A stretch of DNA of 20,576 nucleotides from Fusobacterium sp. (lineage in GTDB: Bacteria; Fusobacteriota; Fusobacteriia; Fusobacteriales; Fusobacteriaceae). A program made the translations under genes and the position numbers. The first letter of the stretch is position 1, and every line of letters begins with the position of its first letter. Below the pieces are notes generated by a model that did not search any database, was not told the origin of the DNA, and was given only the letters and a program-made list of their open reading frames with translations. Positions 6,420 to 13,839 of the stretch are shown in pieces. The stretch covers positions 1 to 20,576 of the forward strand of contig DXSD01000030.1 of the NCBI GenBank assembly GCA_019410665.1. Direction: 5' to 3'.

Positions 6420-6860
6420 CTATCTAATTTTTGACATTCTTTGAATATCCCTTTGAGCATCTCTTTTGGCAATAGTTTCTCTTTTATCGTAAGTTTTCTT
6501 ACCTCTAGCTAAAGCAATAGAAAGTTTAACATAACCTTTAGACAGATGTACATCTAAAGGAACAATAGTATATCCCTTTTGTGTAACTTTTTCATGTAAT
6601 TTTTTTATCTCTTTTTTATGTAATAAAAGTTTTCTAACTCTTCTCTCTTCTGGATTATATACACTTCCAAAACTCCAAGGAACAATAGACATTCCCATTA
6701 TAAAAACTTCTCCATTAATAATTCTAATAAAAGACTCTTTAATACTTACTTTTCCAGCTTTAGCTGATTTTACTTCACTTCCTACTAATTCAATTCCTGC
6801 TTCAAATTTATCCTCTATAAAGTAATCAAAAAAAGCTTTTTTATTTCCTGCTAAAACCAT
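6420..6860 (-). CDS. smpB: SsrA-binding protein SmpB
   Basis: SmpB binds the tRNA-like domain of tmRNA and brings it to stalled ribosomes. The 146-aa length is typical. Family features are visible: an early AFFDYFIEDKFEAGIEL block, GSEVKSAKAGKVSIKESF, YNPEERRVRKLLLHKKEI, and the basic C-terminal tail (ALARGKKTYDKRETIAKRD and on), which enters the mRNA channel. The start at 6860 follows GGAGG with good spacing. ssrA lies 46 bp downstream on the same strand, so the two partners of trans-translation are adjacent. A TATAAT at 6901-6896 is a likely -10 element, although its -35 is weak. Confidence 0.97.
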   Translation of the reverse strand: MVLAGNKKAFFDYFIEDKFEAGIELVGSEVKSAKAGKVSIKESFIRIINGEVFIMGMSIVPWSFGSVYNPEERRVRKLLLHKKEIKKLHEKVTQKGYTIVPLDVHLSKGYVKLSIALARGKKTYDKRETIAKRDAQRDIQRMSKIR

Positions 6861-6895
6861 AAATTTCCTCCATTGTATCTTTACCTCTCAGAATA

Positions 6896-6924
6896 ATTAT
6901 ACTCTAAAATTAACTTTTTTACTA
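6896..6924 (-). promoter_or_regulatory. Possible smpB promoter
   Basis: TATAAT (6901-6896) lies about 36 bp upstream of the smpB start on the minus strand. The hexamer 17 bp further upstream (6924-6919, TAGTAA) is a poor -35. The perfect -10 is the main evidence. Confidence 0.4.
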
Positions 6925-6943
6925 TTGATTTCTTAAAAATCAA
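6925..6943. repeat. Inverted repeat in the smpB / secretion operon divergent spacer
   Basis: TTGATTT (6925-6931), spacer CTTAA and AAATCAA (6937-6943) are a perfect 7-bp inverted repeat in the 188-bp spacer between two divergent units. It may be an operator or a DNA structure; its AT richness lowers its weight. Confidence 0.3.
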
Positions 6944-7048
6944 AAGTATTTTTAAAATAAATATAAATAAGTTAAAAAATATATAGTAATTAGGGGTAGA
7001 AAAAGGAAAAGTTATGAGGTATACTCATGGTGAAAAGGTGATAAATCT

Positions 7049-7600
7049 ATGAAAAAGAATAGGGGCTTTTCTTTAGTAAATATTTTATCTGGGATAAGTT
7101 TAAGTTTATTAATTTTAACCTTTGGTTATACTTGTTATAGAGATTTTATAGAGAGATTAGAGATAAAAAAAGCTAAGGTAGAGATATATGAAACTTTTAC
7201 TACATATGGTGCAAAGGCTTTTAATGATAAAAAAAGATTGAAGATAAAGTTAGATTATATAACTAAAAAAATTACAGTTTATGAATTTGGAGTTGTCCCA
7301 ATAGATATAATTAACTTACCTAAAAATTTAAAATACACAACTATTTTTGATGATGAAACAAAGGAGATCTTCAATTGTGAAATAACTAAAAATGGAAATA
7401 TAACGCCCTCTTTTAGTGTGTATATATTTGATTATGATGATATAGCTCAGTATAGAATATCTTTGTATGGTTTTGATGTTTTGAGATATTTAAGAGTGAA
7501 TATCTATAGAAATAAAGGGGATAAAACCCCTCATTATGATAGAATTTTAAGTTTTCATAGGAGATGGAATACAAGTAATCCTAAATGGGAGGGAGAATGA
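7049..7600 (+). CDS. GspH-like minor pseudopilin, first gene of the secretion operon
   Basis: The 183-aa protein starts with a type III (prepilin) signal: KKNRG, then FSLVNILSG, followed by a hydrophobic helix to about residue 28. The prepilin peptidase should cut after Gly6. Mature position +5, normally Glu, is Asn (residue 11), which is unusual for a subunit placed inside a pilus. The soluble part is beta-rich with FSVYIFDYDD (about 124-133), as in GspH/FimT-type pseudopilins. GGTGAT precedes the ATG. It overlaps the next gene by an ATGA junction. Position and signal type are clear; the exact H assignment is tentative. Confidence 0.72.
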   Translation: MKKNRGFSLVNILSGISLSLLILTFGYTCYRDFIERLEIKKAKVEIYETFTTYGAKAFNDKKRLKIKLDYITKKITVYEFGVVPIDIINLPKNLKYTTIFDDETKEIFNCEITKNGNITPSFSVYIFDYDDIAQYRISLYGFDVLRYLRVNIYRNKGDKTPHYDRILSFHRRWNTSNPKWEGE

Positions 7601-7779
7601 GAAGAGGTGTAATTTTAATATTTTTATTTATCTCAGTTTTTATCCATTGTGGGATACCTAGTGACAATATTGTAAAGATTAGAATTATGGTAGATTCCAT
7701 TGAATATGTTTCCTATGTAGTTATATCTAGTAAGATAAATCCTAATTTATTTTCAATAGTGAGGGAAGATTTATGGTGA
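7597..7779 (+). CDS. 60-aa small secreted or membrane protein in the secretion operon
   Basis: I chose the ATG at 7597, which overlaps the preceding stop codon (ATGA) and follows GGGAGGGA. The first ~20 residues (RRGVILIFLFISVFIHCGIP) form a basic then hydrophobic signal or membrane helix. The Cys at 20 is followed by Gly, but the preceding FIH is a poor lipobox. The remaining 40 residues, SDNIVKIRIMVDSIEYVSYV and on, look like a short beta structure. Its end overlaps the GspE gene by 7 bases. I do not recognise a family. Tight coupling on both sides suggests it is translated and may be a small accessory to the machine or a degenerate pseudopilin. Confidence 0.6.
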   Translation: MRRGVILIFLFISVFIHCGIPSDNIVKIRIMVDSIEYVSYVVISSKINPNLFSIVREDLW

Positions 7780-9035
7780 GGAGTATTGAAAGAAAAGATG
7801 ATATTTTTAAGGAGCTACATAACTTAGCTAAAAGAAACAGAAGTAGCTCTTCAAAAGTGGATAATTTATCAGATGGTGAAAGCTCTCCCATAGTACGTGG
7901 ATTAAATACCATAATAGTGCAAGGAGTAGAAAAGAGAGCTAGTGATATACACTTAGAACCCCTAAGAGAAAAATTACGAGTGAGATATAGAATAGATGGA
8001 ATACTTTATGAGGAGATAAGTTTAGATATCTCTTTACATCTTCCAATAATATCCAGATTGAAAATAATTTCTCATTTAGATATAACAGAGAGAAAAGTAC
8101 CACAAGATGGAAAATTTCAAATGGAGATAGAAAAAAAGAAGATTGACTTTAGAGTTTCAATAGTTCCTCTAATAACAGGAGAAAAAGCTGTAATTAGAAT
8201 TTTAGATAGAGAAGCTTTAGATTTTAATTTAGAAGTTTTGGGATTTTCTCAAGGAGATTATGAAAAAATTAATTATTTAATTAAAAGAAAAAGTGGGATT
8301 TTATTATCTTGTGGACCAACTGGTTCTGGAAAGAGTAGTTTGATATACTCTATTTTAAAGAGATTAAATGATGGTAAAGTAAATATATCCACTGTTGAAG
8401 ATCCTGTAGAGTACGAGATAGAGGGAGTAAATCAAGTACAGTATAATTCAGATATAGGAAGAGATTTTGCAACAATATTAAAAGCTTATTTAAGGCAGGA
8501 TCCAGATATTTTAATGATTGGAGAGATAAGAGATTATGAAACTGCAGAAATAGCTGTAAAATCTGCTTTAACTGGTCATTTGGTACTATCTACCCTGCAT
8601 ACTAATGATTCTGTAAGTGGGATATTTAGATTATTAAATATAGGGATAGCTAAATATATGGTTTCAGCTTCAGTAATTGGATTGATTTCTCAGAGATTAG
8701 TGAGAAAGTTATGTCCTCATTGTAAGGAAAAGGATTTAAACTCTCTTGGAAAACTTTCTCTTTTAAAAATTGAGGGAGATAAATATAGAGATAGAGAGTT
8801 TTATACAGGAAAAGGCTGTGAACTATGTAATTATTCAGGGTATAAGGATAGAACAGCTATTTTTGAAATTCTTTTGGTAGATGAAGAGATAAGAGAGGAG
8901 ATAGATCGAGGAGGTTCAATTCAAGAACTAGAAAAACTTGCTAAAAATAGAGGAATGAAAAGCTTAATTGAAGATGGAATAGAAAAAGCTCTATTGGGGA
9001 TAACCTCTTTAGATGAGATTATTAGGCAGGGTTAA
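7773..9035 (+). CDS. gspE: GspE/PilB-type secretion ATPase
   Basis: This cytoplasmic hexameric ATPase drives pseudopilus assembly from below the GspF platform. All family motifs are present: the ASDIHLEP start of the N2 domain (56-63), Walker A GPTGSGKS (181-188), the Asp box STVEDPVEYEIEGVNQ (206-221), Walker B ILMIGEIRD (246-254), the His box TGHLVLSTLHTND (267-279), a zinc-binding tetracysteine (Cys314, 317, 349, 352) and DRTAIFEIL (359-367). The length of 420 aa is short: GspE/PilB proteins usually have an additional N-terminal N1 domain of 100-150 residues that contacts GspL or the platform. Here only about 40 Ser-rich residues precede N2. GAGGGA precedes the ATG. No PilT-like retraction ATPase is in the operon. 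Confidence 0.93.
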   Translation: MVRSIERKDDIFKELHNLAKRNRSSSSKVDNLSDGESSPIVRGLNTIIVQGVEKRASDIHLEPLREKLRVRYRIDGILYEEISLDISLHLPIISRLKIISHLDITERKVPQDGKFQMEIEKKKIDFRVSIVPLITGEKAVIRILDREALDFNLEVLGFSQGDYEKINYLIKRKSGILLSCGPTGSGKSSLIYSILKRLNDGKVNISTVEDPVEYEIEGVNQVQYNSDIGRDFATILKAYLRQDPDILMIGEIRDYETAEIAVKSALTGHLVLSTLHTNDSVSGIFRLLNIGIAKYMVSASVIGLISQRLVRKLCPHCKEKDLNSLGKLSLLKIEGDKYRDREFYTGKGCELCNYSGYKDRTAIFEILLVDEEIREEIDRGGSIQELEKLAKNRGMKSLIEDGIEKALLGITSLDEIIRQG

Positions 9036-9037
9036 CT

Positions 9038-10198
9038 ATGAAAACATATTTTTTTGAAGTTTATAATAGTGATAAGAAGAGATTAAAATTTGTTTTAGAA
9101 TTTGAAACTTTAGGGGATTTCCATAAATATTTAAGAAAAAATAGATTTATTTTAATAAAATACAAAGTTAAAAGAAGTAGATACAAGGTTTCTCAAAGAG
9201 AGATAATTGAATTTACTCAAAATTTTAAAATTCTTTTAGAAAGTGGACTTACTATATCAGAAGCTTTAAATATTTTAATAGCTCAAAATAAAAGCTCTAT
9301 TTCTATGATTTTAAGAAATATTCAGAATAAAATTTTAGAAGGAAATAGTTTATATATATCATTTTTACCATATAGAGCTATATTTGGTGAAAGTTATTTA
9401 AATATTCTTTTAGCTGGGGAAGAGTCAGGAAGGCTGACAGATAACTTAGAGAGAATAAATGAAAATCTTCTTTTTAATGAAAGAATTAAAAAGAGGATAA
9501 GAGAGTCTACATTTTATCCAACTGTTATATTACTTTTTACAATTGTACTAATCATATTCATGCTTGTTTTTGTTTTTCCAAGTTTTATAGATTTTTTTAA
9601 AGATACAGGAGTGGAGCTTCCTCTTCTTACAAGAGGATTGATATTTGTAAGTGATAAATTTTATATAATTTTTTCAATTTTTGTTATTTTAGTAGGGATA
9701 ATATATTTTTTACTAAAAAAAACAGAGAGAGAAAAAATTGAAAATTTAAAAATATCTCTACCTTTTTATGGGAAGATTTTGAAGAAAAGATTGATAATAG
9801 AGTTCTGTAAAAATTTTTCTATAATGGCTAAATCAGGAATTGAAATAATAAATATACTAGAGATTTTAAAAAGAGGGAGTGTATATACTTTTCAAAAAAG
9901 AGAGATAGGAAATTTACAATTGAGAATAAAAATAGGAAACTCAATGTCTGAAGGGTTTTCTGTAACAAGTTTTTTTGATTTTACACAACTATATTTAATA
10001 GAGATAGGAGAGAAAAGTGGTGTTTTAGAAAAAACCTTTGATTCCATTGCTTATACTTTAGAAAAGGAGTTGGAGTTTTATCTTTTTAAGCTTACTTCAT
10101 TATTAGAACCAATTCTGTTACTTATATTGGGAATTATAGTAGGAACTATAATTATGGCACTATATCTTCCTATTTTTAATATCACACAAATTATTTAA
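9038..10198 (+). CDS. gspF: GspF/PilC-type inner-membrane platform protein
   Basis: This is the polytopic platform that links the ATPase to pilin polymerisation. The 386-aa protein has two T2SF domains, about 58-180 and 256-378, and three membrane helices (about 162-182, 208-226 and 353-378). LLESGLTISEALNIL (67-81) and MAKSGIEIINILEIL (263-277) are the paired cytoplasmic repeats, LLAGEESGRL (124-133) and EIGEKSGVLEK (322-332) are the conserved ends of each repeat, and SLLEPILLL (354-362) is the family Glu-Pro block. The N-terminal ~50 residues are a short cytoplasmic lead. The gene follows gspE by 2 bp and precedes the major pseudopilin by 13 bp. Confidence 0.93.
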   Translation: MKTYFFEVYNSDKKRLKFVLEFETLGDFHKYLRKNRFILIKYKVKRSRYKVSQREIIEFTQNFKILLESGLTISEALNILIAQNKSSISMILRNIQNKILEGNSLYISFLPYRAIFGESYLNILLAGEESGRLTDNLERINENLLFNERIKKRIRESTFYPTVILLFTIVLIIFMLVFVFPSFIDFFKDTGVELPLLTRGLIFVSDKFYIIFSIFVILVGIIYFLLKKTEREKIENLKISLPFYGKILKKRLIIEFCKNFSIMAKSGIEIINILEILKRGSVYTFQKREIGNLQLRIKIGNSMSEGFSVTSFFDFTQLYLIEIGEKSGVLEKTFDSIAYTLEKELEFYLFKLTSLLEPILLLILGIIVGTIIMALYLPIFNITQII

Positions 10199-10211
10199 GG
10201 AGGGTCTGATT

Positions 10212-10685
10212 ATGAAAAATGGAGGGTTTAGTTTAATTGAGGTAACAGTGGCTATAGCTTTGGTAGGTCTTATGATGGGATTGGGAATTCCTAAGTTTAG
10301 AAATCAGATGGCTATTGGAAAGGATACAAAAGCAATAGCTATTTTAGGAACTTTAAGAACAGCTAGTGAACTTTATTATTTAGAAACTGGAGAGACTTTA
10401 ACAAGTGATACTTCAGAAGAAACTAATATCATAACTGCTTTAGAAAAATTAGAAAATTACTTAGATGTAAAAACTTTTAATGAGATAAGTGATGGAAAAA
10501 TAGAGATAGGTGGTAGTAGAAGTGATGGAGATACAGGTCTATCAGATATCACTTATGGTGGAGAGATAGGTTTTACTTTTAAAAATCCAGATAATACTAA
10601 AGTAGGAGATGGGGTATATATCTGGTTTGATCCTACTGGAGTAGGAGAATATGATACAAAGGGAAATAAATGGATAGAGTATTGA
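10212..10685 (+). CDS. gspG: Major pseudopilin (GspG-like)
   Basis: The 157-aa preprotein has a short leader MKNGG and a mature start FSLIEVTVAIALVGLMMG, with the required Gly before the cleavage site and Glu at mature +5 (residue 10). The first helix is followed by an alternating helical part that ends near YYLETGE. The C-terminal region carries Asp/Gly-rich loops, including VYIWFDPTGVGEYDTKG (about 136-152), comparable to the calcium-binding loops of major pseudopilins. A strong AAGGAGGG Shine-Dalgarno and its place right after gspF suggest it is the most abundant subunit. Its stop overlaps the next gene by 16 bases. Confidence 0.85.
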   Translation: MKNGGFSLIEVTVAIALVGLMMGLGIPKFRNQMAIGKDTKAIAILGTLRTASELYYLETGETLTSDTSEETNIITALEKLENYLDVKTFNEISDGKIEIGGSRSDGDTGLSDITYGGEIGFTFKNPDNTKVGDGVYIWFDPTGVGEYDTKGNKWIEY

Positions 10686-11104
10686 TTTTGTTATGTTTAT
10701 TATTGATCGTATACATAGACATTAAAAAATTATCCATACCCAACTCTTTGACTATATCTCTTATTTTAATAGGAATATATTATAAAGGTGGAGATTACTT
10801 TATAGTAGAGAGAAGTATTTTAGGAATGGGAGCCTACACTTTACCACTATTGATTCTTTACGGTTATCTTTCAGATTTTCTAAAAAAAGATGTTTTTGGT
10901 TTTGGAGATATAAAACTTTTGTTAGGTTTGGGGTATATCTTAGGTTATACAGAGTTATATGATATATATTTATACTATCTTATCTCCTTTGGAGTTGGAG
11001 GGATGGTAGGGTTATTTTTAGGGTTTATTAGAAGAGATTTTAAGGGAGAGGTCCCCTTTTCTCCCTTTCTTATTATGGGATTTCTTTATCTATGGGTGAG
11101 ATAG
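10670..11104 (+). CDS. Prepilin peptidase (type IV leader peptidase, A24)
   Basis: This membrane aspartyl protease cleaves the leaders of the pseudopilins encoded on both sides. At 144 aa it is only the catalytic half. The N-terminal methyltransferase/zinc domain seen in GspO/PilD is absent, as in archaeal and some small bacterial enzymes. The two catalytic Asp are Asp17 in YIDIKKLSIPN and Asp80 in GFGDIKLLLGLG. Membrane helices fill most of the chain, and the C-terminal PFSPFL (129-134) matches the family PFGPFL. Without the methyltransferase part, the mature Phe of each pseudopilin may remain unmethylated, which is an inference. It begins inside the end of gspG and is translationally coupled to it. 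Confidence 0.88.
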   Translation: MDRVLILLCLLLIVYIDIKKLSIPNSLTISLILIGIYYKGGDYFIVERSILGMGAYTLPLLILYGYLSDFLKKDVFGFGDIKLLLGLGYILGYTELYDIYLYYLISFGVGGMVGLFLGFIRRDFKGEVPFSPFLIMGFLYLWVR

Positions 11105-11106
11105 CT

Positions 11107-11547
11107 ATGAAGATAAAAGGTTTTTCTCTTATAGAGGTCTTGGTGTCTATACTTTTATTTTTTATCTCACTCATCCCCCTTTTAAAATATACAAGTTTAA
11201 ATTTTAAGATAAATAGAGAGTATTTAAAGTTAGAAAAAAGGTATAGAAATTTTATAGTGATAAGAAAGCAGATTTTAAATAGAGATACTCATATTTTGCT
11301 AGAAAATTTTGGAAAGAATAGTTATGACAAAGAGAGTTTTGGAAGGGATAGTTTAACAGAGGGGATATATATTCCTTATGATTTAGAGGGAGATTTTAAA
11401 TTAGAGATAAATATTTCCAAGAGAGTTTTATTTTTCAAAGAGAGAGAAGAGGAGTATTTAAATTTAAAAATTATGTATATAGATAGAAATAAAAATCTGA
11501 TTTCAGAAAATTATGTAGATATAAATAGGGGAGAGTATGAAGAGTAA
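11107..11547 (+). CDS. GspI-like minor pseudopilin
   Basis: The start at 11107 (leader MKIKG) follows GGTGAG with good spacing and gives a standard short leader; an upstream ATG at 11092 would overlap the previous gene and add five residues. After the leader comes FSLIEVLVSILLFFISLIPLL, with Glu at mature +5 (residue 10). The following ~120 residues are charged and beta/alpha mixed. The position directly before a GspJ-like and a GspK-like gene is the usual GspH-I-J-K arrangement, in which these proteins form the tip of the pseudopilus. It overlaps the next gene by 11 bases. Confidence 0.75.
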   Translation: MKIKGFSLIEVLVSILLFFISLIPLLKYTSLNFKINREYLKLEKRYRNFIVIRKQILNRDTHILLENFGKNSYDKESFGRDSLTEGIYIPYDLEGDFKLEINISKRVLFFKEREEEYLNLKIMYIDRNKNLISENYVDINRGEYEE

Positions 11548-12130
11548 AAATAAAGGAATCACACTTTTAGAAACAATGATCTCATTAGGATTATTAAGTA
11601 TATTTTCCTTAGTAATATTCTCCCCACTAAAAATATCAAGTAGTTTAAGTAGAGAGGTAGAAAAGAAAAGTCTTTTAGAGAGAGATTCTATAAGAGTAAT
11701 AAATGTTATTGAAAGAAGTATTAGTAGAAGTAGCAGTTTTAAAGAGGAGTATGAGGGAAAGAGGTATTTAGAAAGTGGTATAGGGATTATGGAAGAGAAA
11801 CTTCCTTTGGTTTCAGTTGTCGACTCAGGAAGTTTTTCTAAATGCTCTTATAAGGGAAATACTCTTTTTTTAGAATATCCCAGAGGAAATGGAGTTAGAA
11901 TAGAGAATTCGATTCTACTTTTCCAATTTATTGAAGATAATTTAAATGTAGGTTTTGGAAAAGTGGTAGCTGGAAAGATAAAAGTAAATGAGTATGATAC
12001 TATTTATGAGGGAGTAATTGGAGAGTTTAAAAGGGAAGAAAGTGGAATAATTATAGAGTGTGAGTTTTTTAATAATAGTTTAGAGGTGAGAGAGAAAATT
12101 AAAGGTTATGAAAATATCAACATATATTAA
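11537..12130 (+). CDS. GspJ-like minor pseudopilin
   Basis: The 197-aa preprotein begins MKSKNKG, cleaved before ITLLETMISLGLLSIFSLVIF, with Glu at mature +5 (residue 12). The mature first residue is Ile instead of Phe. The long soluble domain contains repeated beta-strand-like pieces (GNTLFLEYPRGNGVRI, SILLFQFIED), as in GspJ/PilW-type proteins. AGGGGAGAGT precedes the ATG. Assignment as J rather than another minor pseudopilin rests on size and on order between I- and K-like genes. Confidence 0.72.
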   Translation: MKSKNKGITLLETMISLGLLSIFSLVIFSPLKISSSLSREVEKKSLLERDSIRVINVIERSISRSSSFKEEYEGKRYLESGIGIMEEKLPLVSVVDSGSFSKCSYKGNTLFLEYPRGNGVRIENSILLFQFIEDNLNVGFGKVVAGKIKVNEYDTIYEGVIGEFKREESGIIIECEFFNNSLEVREKIKGYENINIY

Positions 12131-12722
12131 AAAAACGAAAGGCTTTCTTTTTATAACTACAGTTACAATAATAGTAATTCTGCTTTTTAATCTTTTAATA
12201 GGGTATAGATTGATCTTTAGAAAGGGAGAGAAAGTACAACAATTAATATCTAACATAGAAGATGAAAGTTTAAAATATAGTTTAGAAAATATAATTTATA
12301 GTGAATTAAAAAGAGTAGATAAAAGAATAAATTTAGGAGAGTTTGAAAGTGGAGCTGAGTATATAGGTTATAAAGAGGGGAGTGATAGAGTTTGGTTAGG
12401 AAATAGTGATAGTAGAGAATCCCAATCTGGCTATGTTCTAGTTTCTATGAGAATAAATAGAAAAAATAGATTTTATACCTATAAAGAGGGGGAGTTTACA
12501 GATTTTAAACTTACTATTAAAAGAGAGTTGCTTTTAGTTAAAAGAGAGGAAAAGATAATAGGTATCGAGATGAAAAAGATAGTATCTATCGAAGGGAGTA
12601 AGGATAGGATATACTTATGTCCAACAGTTGAACTATATTATGATGCAGGAGTTTCAGAACCAAGTGACTACAGTAAGGAGGTGTTGAAAGATTTTGAAGT
12701 GGGGATTGAAAAGGGAGATTAA
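12108..12722 (+). CDS. GspK-like tip pseudopilin
   Basis: The 204-aa product has KKTKG, then FLFITTVTIIVILLFNLLIGYRL. It looks like a prepilin leader and helix, but mature position +5 is Thr, not Glu. GspK is the pseudopilin known for a non-Glu residue at +5, in line with a tip position. The protein is smaller than typical GspK (about 300 aa) and might instead be called PilX- or ComGG-like. The soluble part is Lys/Glu/Arg-rich with a single Cys in IYLCPTVELYY. It overlaps the preceding gene by 23 bases and the next by 29 bases. Confidence 0.65.
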   Translation: MKISTYIKKTKGFLFITTVTIIVILLFNLLIGYRLIFRKGEKVQQLISNIEDESLKYSLENIIYSELKRVDKRINLGEFESGAEYIGYKEGSDRVWLGNSDSRESQSGYVLVSMRINRKNRFYTYKEGEFTDFKLTIKRELLLVKREEKIIGIEMKKIVSIEGSKDRIYLCPTVELYYDAGVSEPSDYSKEVLKDFEVGIEKGD

Positions 12723-13839
12723 TTTTTTTACTTTAGATGAACTACAAGAGAGAAGTGAAGGGATTTTACTTCTTGAAGGAAGTTATTTTAAAATCCTCTC
12801 TTTTACCCTTGCTAAAGGAGTAGATGAAAGGGAAAGAGAGCTAGAGATAGAGGAGAGATTAGAAGAGGAGTTTGAAAATTACGAAAGCTTTTATTATTTA
12901 GATAAAGAGATCTCTATTTTTGAAGATGAAGAGATAGAGAAAATTCTTATTATTATGATAGAGAGGGATAAAATTTATTCTTTAATTGATAATTTAAGTG
13001 AGAAAAAAATTAAGCTTTTAGGTATCTATCCTCTTTTTTTTATGGAGTTTTTTAACTTAGATGGAATTAGAAAAAATTATATTGAGATTGAAGATGAAAA
13101 AACAAGGATATATACCTTTGATAAAAATAAACTTATAAATTTTGTAGAATTAGATATAGAAAGAGATGAGCTTTACTCTTCACCTCAATACTTAAATGAA
13201 TACTTACAAGAGGGAGAAAATTTCATATATTCAAATGAAAAAGAGATATTGGAATACTTTGATTTTGAGTTAAGAGATTGGAGAGAGTATAAGTTATTTG
13301 AAAAGAGGGAATTAGATTATCTTCCAAGTGAGTATCATGAAGAGTTAAAGTATAAAAGAAATATAAAAAGGGTTATCTCTTTTCTTTCATTAGTAGGAAT
13401 TTTAGGAGCTTTATTTTTCTTTACTTTTCAATTTAAAATAAGAGGATTGCAAGAGGAATTAAATCAGATACAAGTAGGTTATCAAGAGAGTAAAGAAAGA
13501 AATATAGCATTAAAAGCTGATATTGAGATGATAGAAGATGAGATTAAAAAGGTTAAAGAGGAAAATAGAGAGAGGGAGTTTAATAAACTAAAACTTTCAG
13601 ATATTATGGTAAGTGTGATAGAGGAGTTTTCAAATATAAGATTTTCTAAATTGACATATGATGGAGAGGGAACTTTAACTGTTGAGGGATCTGGAGACAG
13701 AGAAGAAGATATTTACTCTTTTCAAAAAGAGATGTTAAAAAAATCTTGGGTGAGAGATATAAACCAAGATTTTATAAAATTAGATGGAGAGGAGTATAGA
13801 TTTTATTTGGATATTGGGGTAGTCTATGGCAGGGATTAA
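12694..13839 (+). CDS. GspL-like (PilM-PilN fused type) assembly protein
   Basis: The frame opens after a stop at 12685-12687, and the first usable start is TTG at 12694, 10 bases after AAGGAGGTG (12675-12683); a second TTG lies at 12706. The 381-aa protein has a cytoplasmic part (1-225), one membrane helix (about 226-246), a coiled coil (about 249-298) and a small periplasmic alpha/beta domain (about 300-380) with the strand pattern of PilN/GspL ferredoxin-like domains. LDYLPSEY (208-215) lies where PilN has its INLLP-like motif before the membrane helix. In T2SS, GspL links the GspE ATPase to GspM. Overlap with both neighbours suggests tight stoichiometry. Assignment rests on architecture and order. 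Confidence 0.7.
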   Translation: MKWGLKREINFFTLDELQERSEGILLLEGSYFKILSFTLAKGVDERERELEIEERLEEEFENYESFYYLDKEISIFEDEEIEKILIIMIERDKIYSLIDNLSEKKIKLLGIYPLFFMEFFNLDGIRKNYIEIEDEKTRIYTFDKNKLINFVELDIERDELYSSPQYLNEYLQEGENFIYSNEKEILEYFDFELRDWREYKLFEKRELDYLPSEYHEELKYKRNIKRVISFLSLVGILGALFFFTFQFKIRGLQEELNQIQVGYQESKERNIALKADIEMIEDEIKKVKEENREREFNKLKLSDIMVSVIEEFSNIRFSKLTYDGEGTLTVEGSGDREEDIYSFQKEMLKKSWVRDINQDFIKLDGEEYRFYLDIGVVYGRD

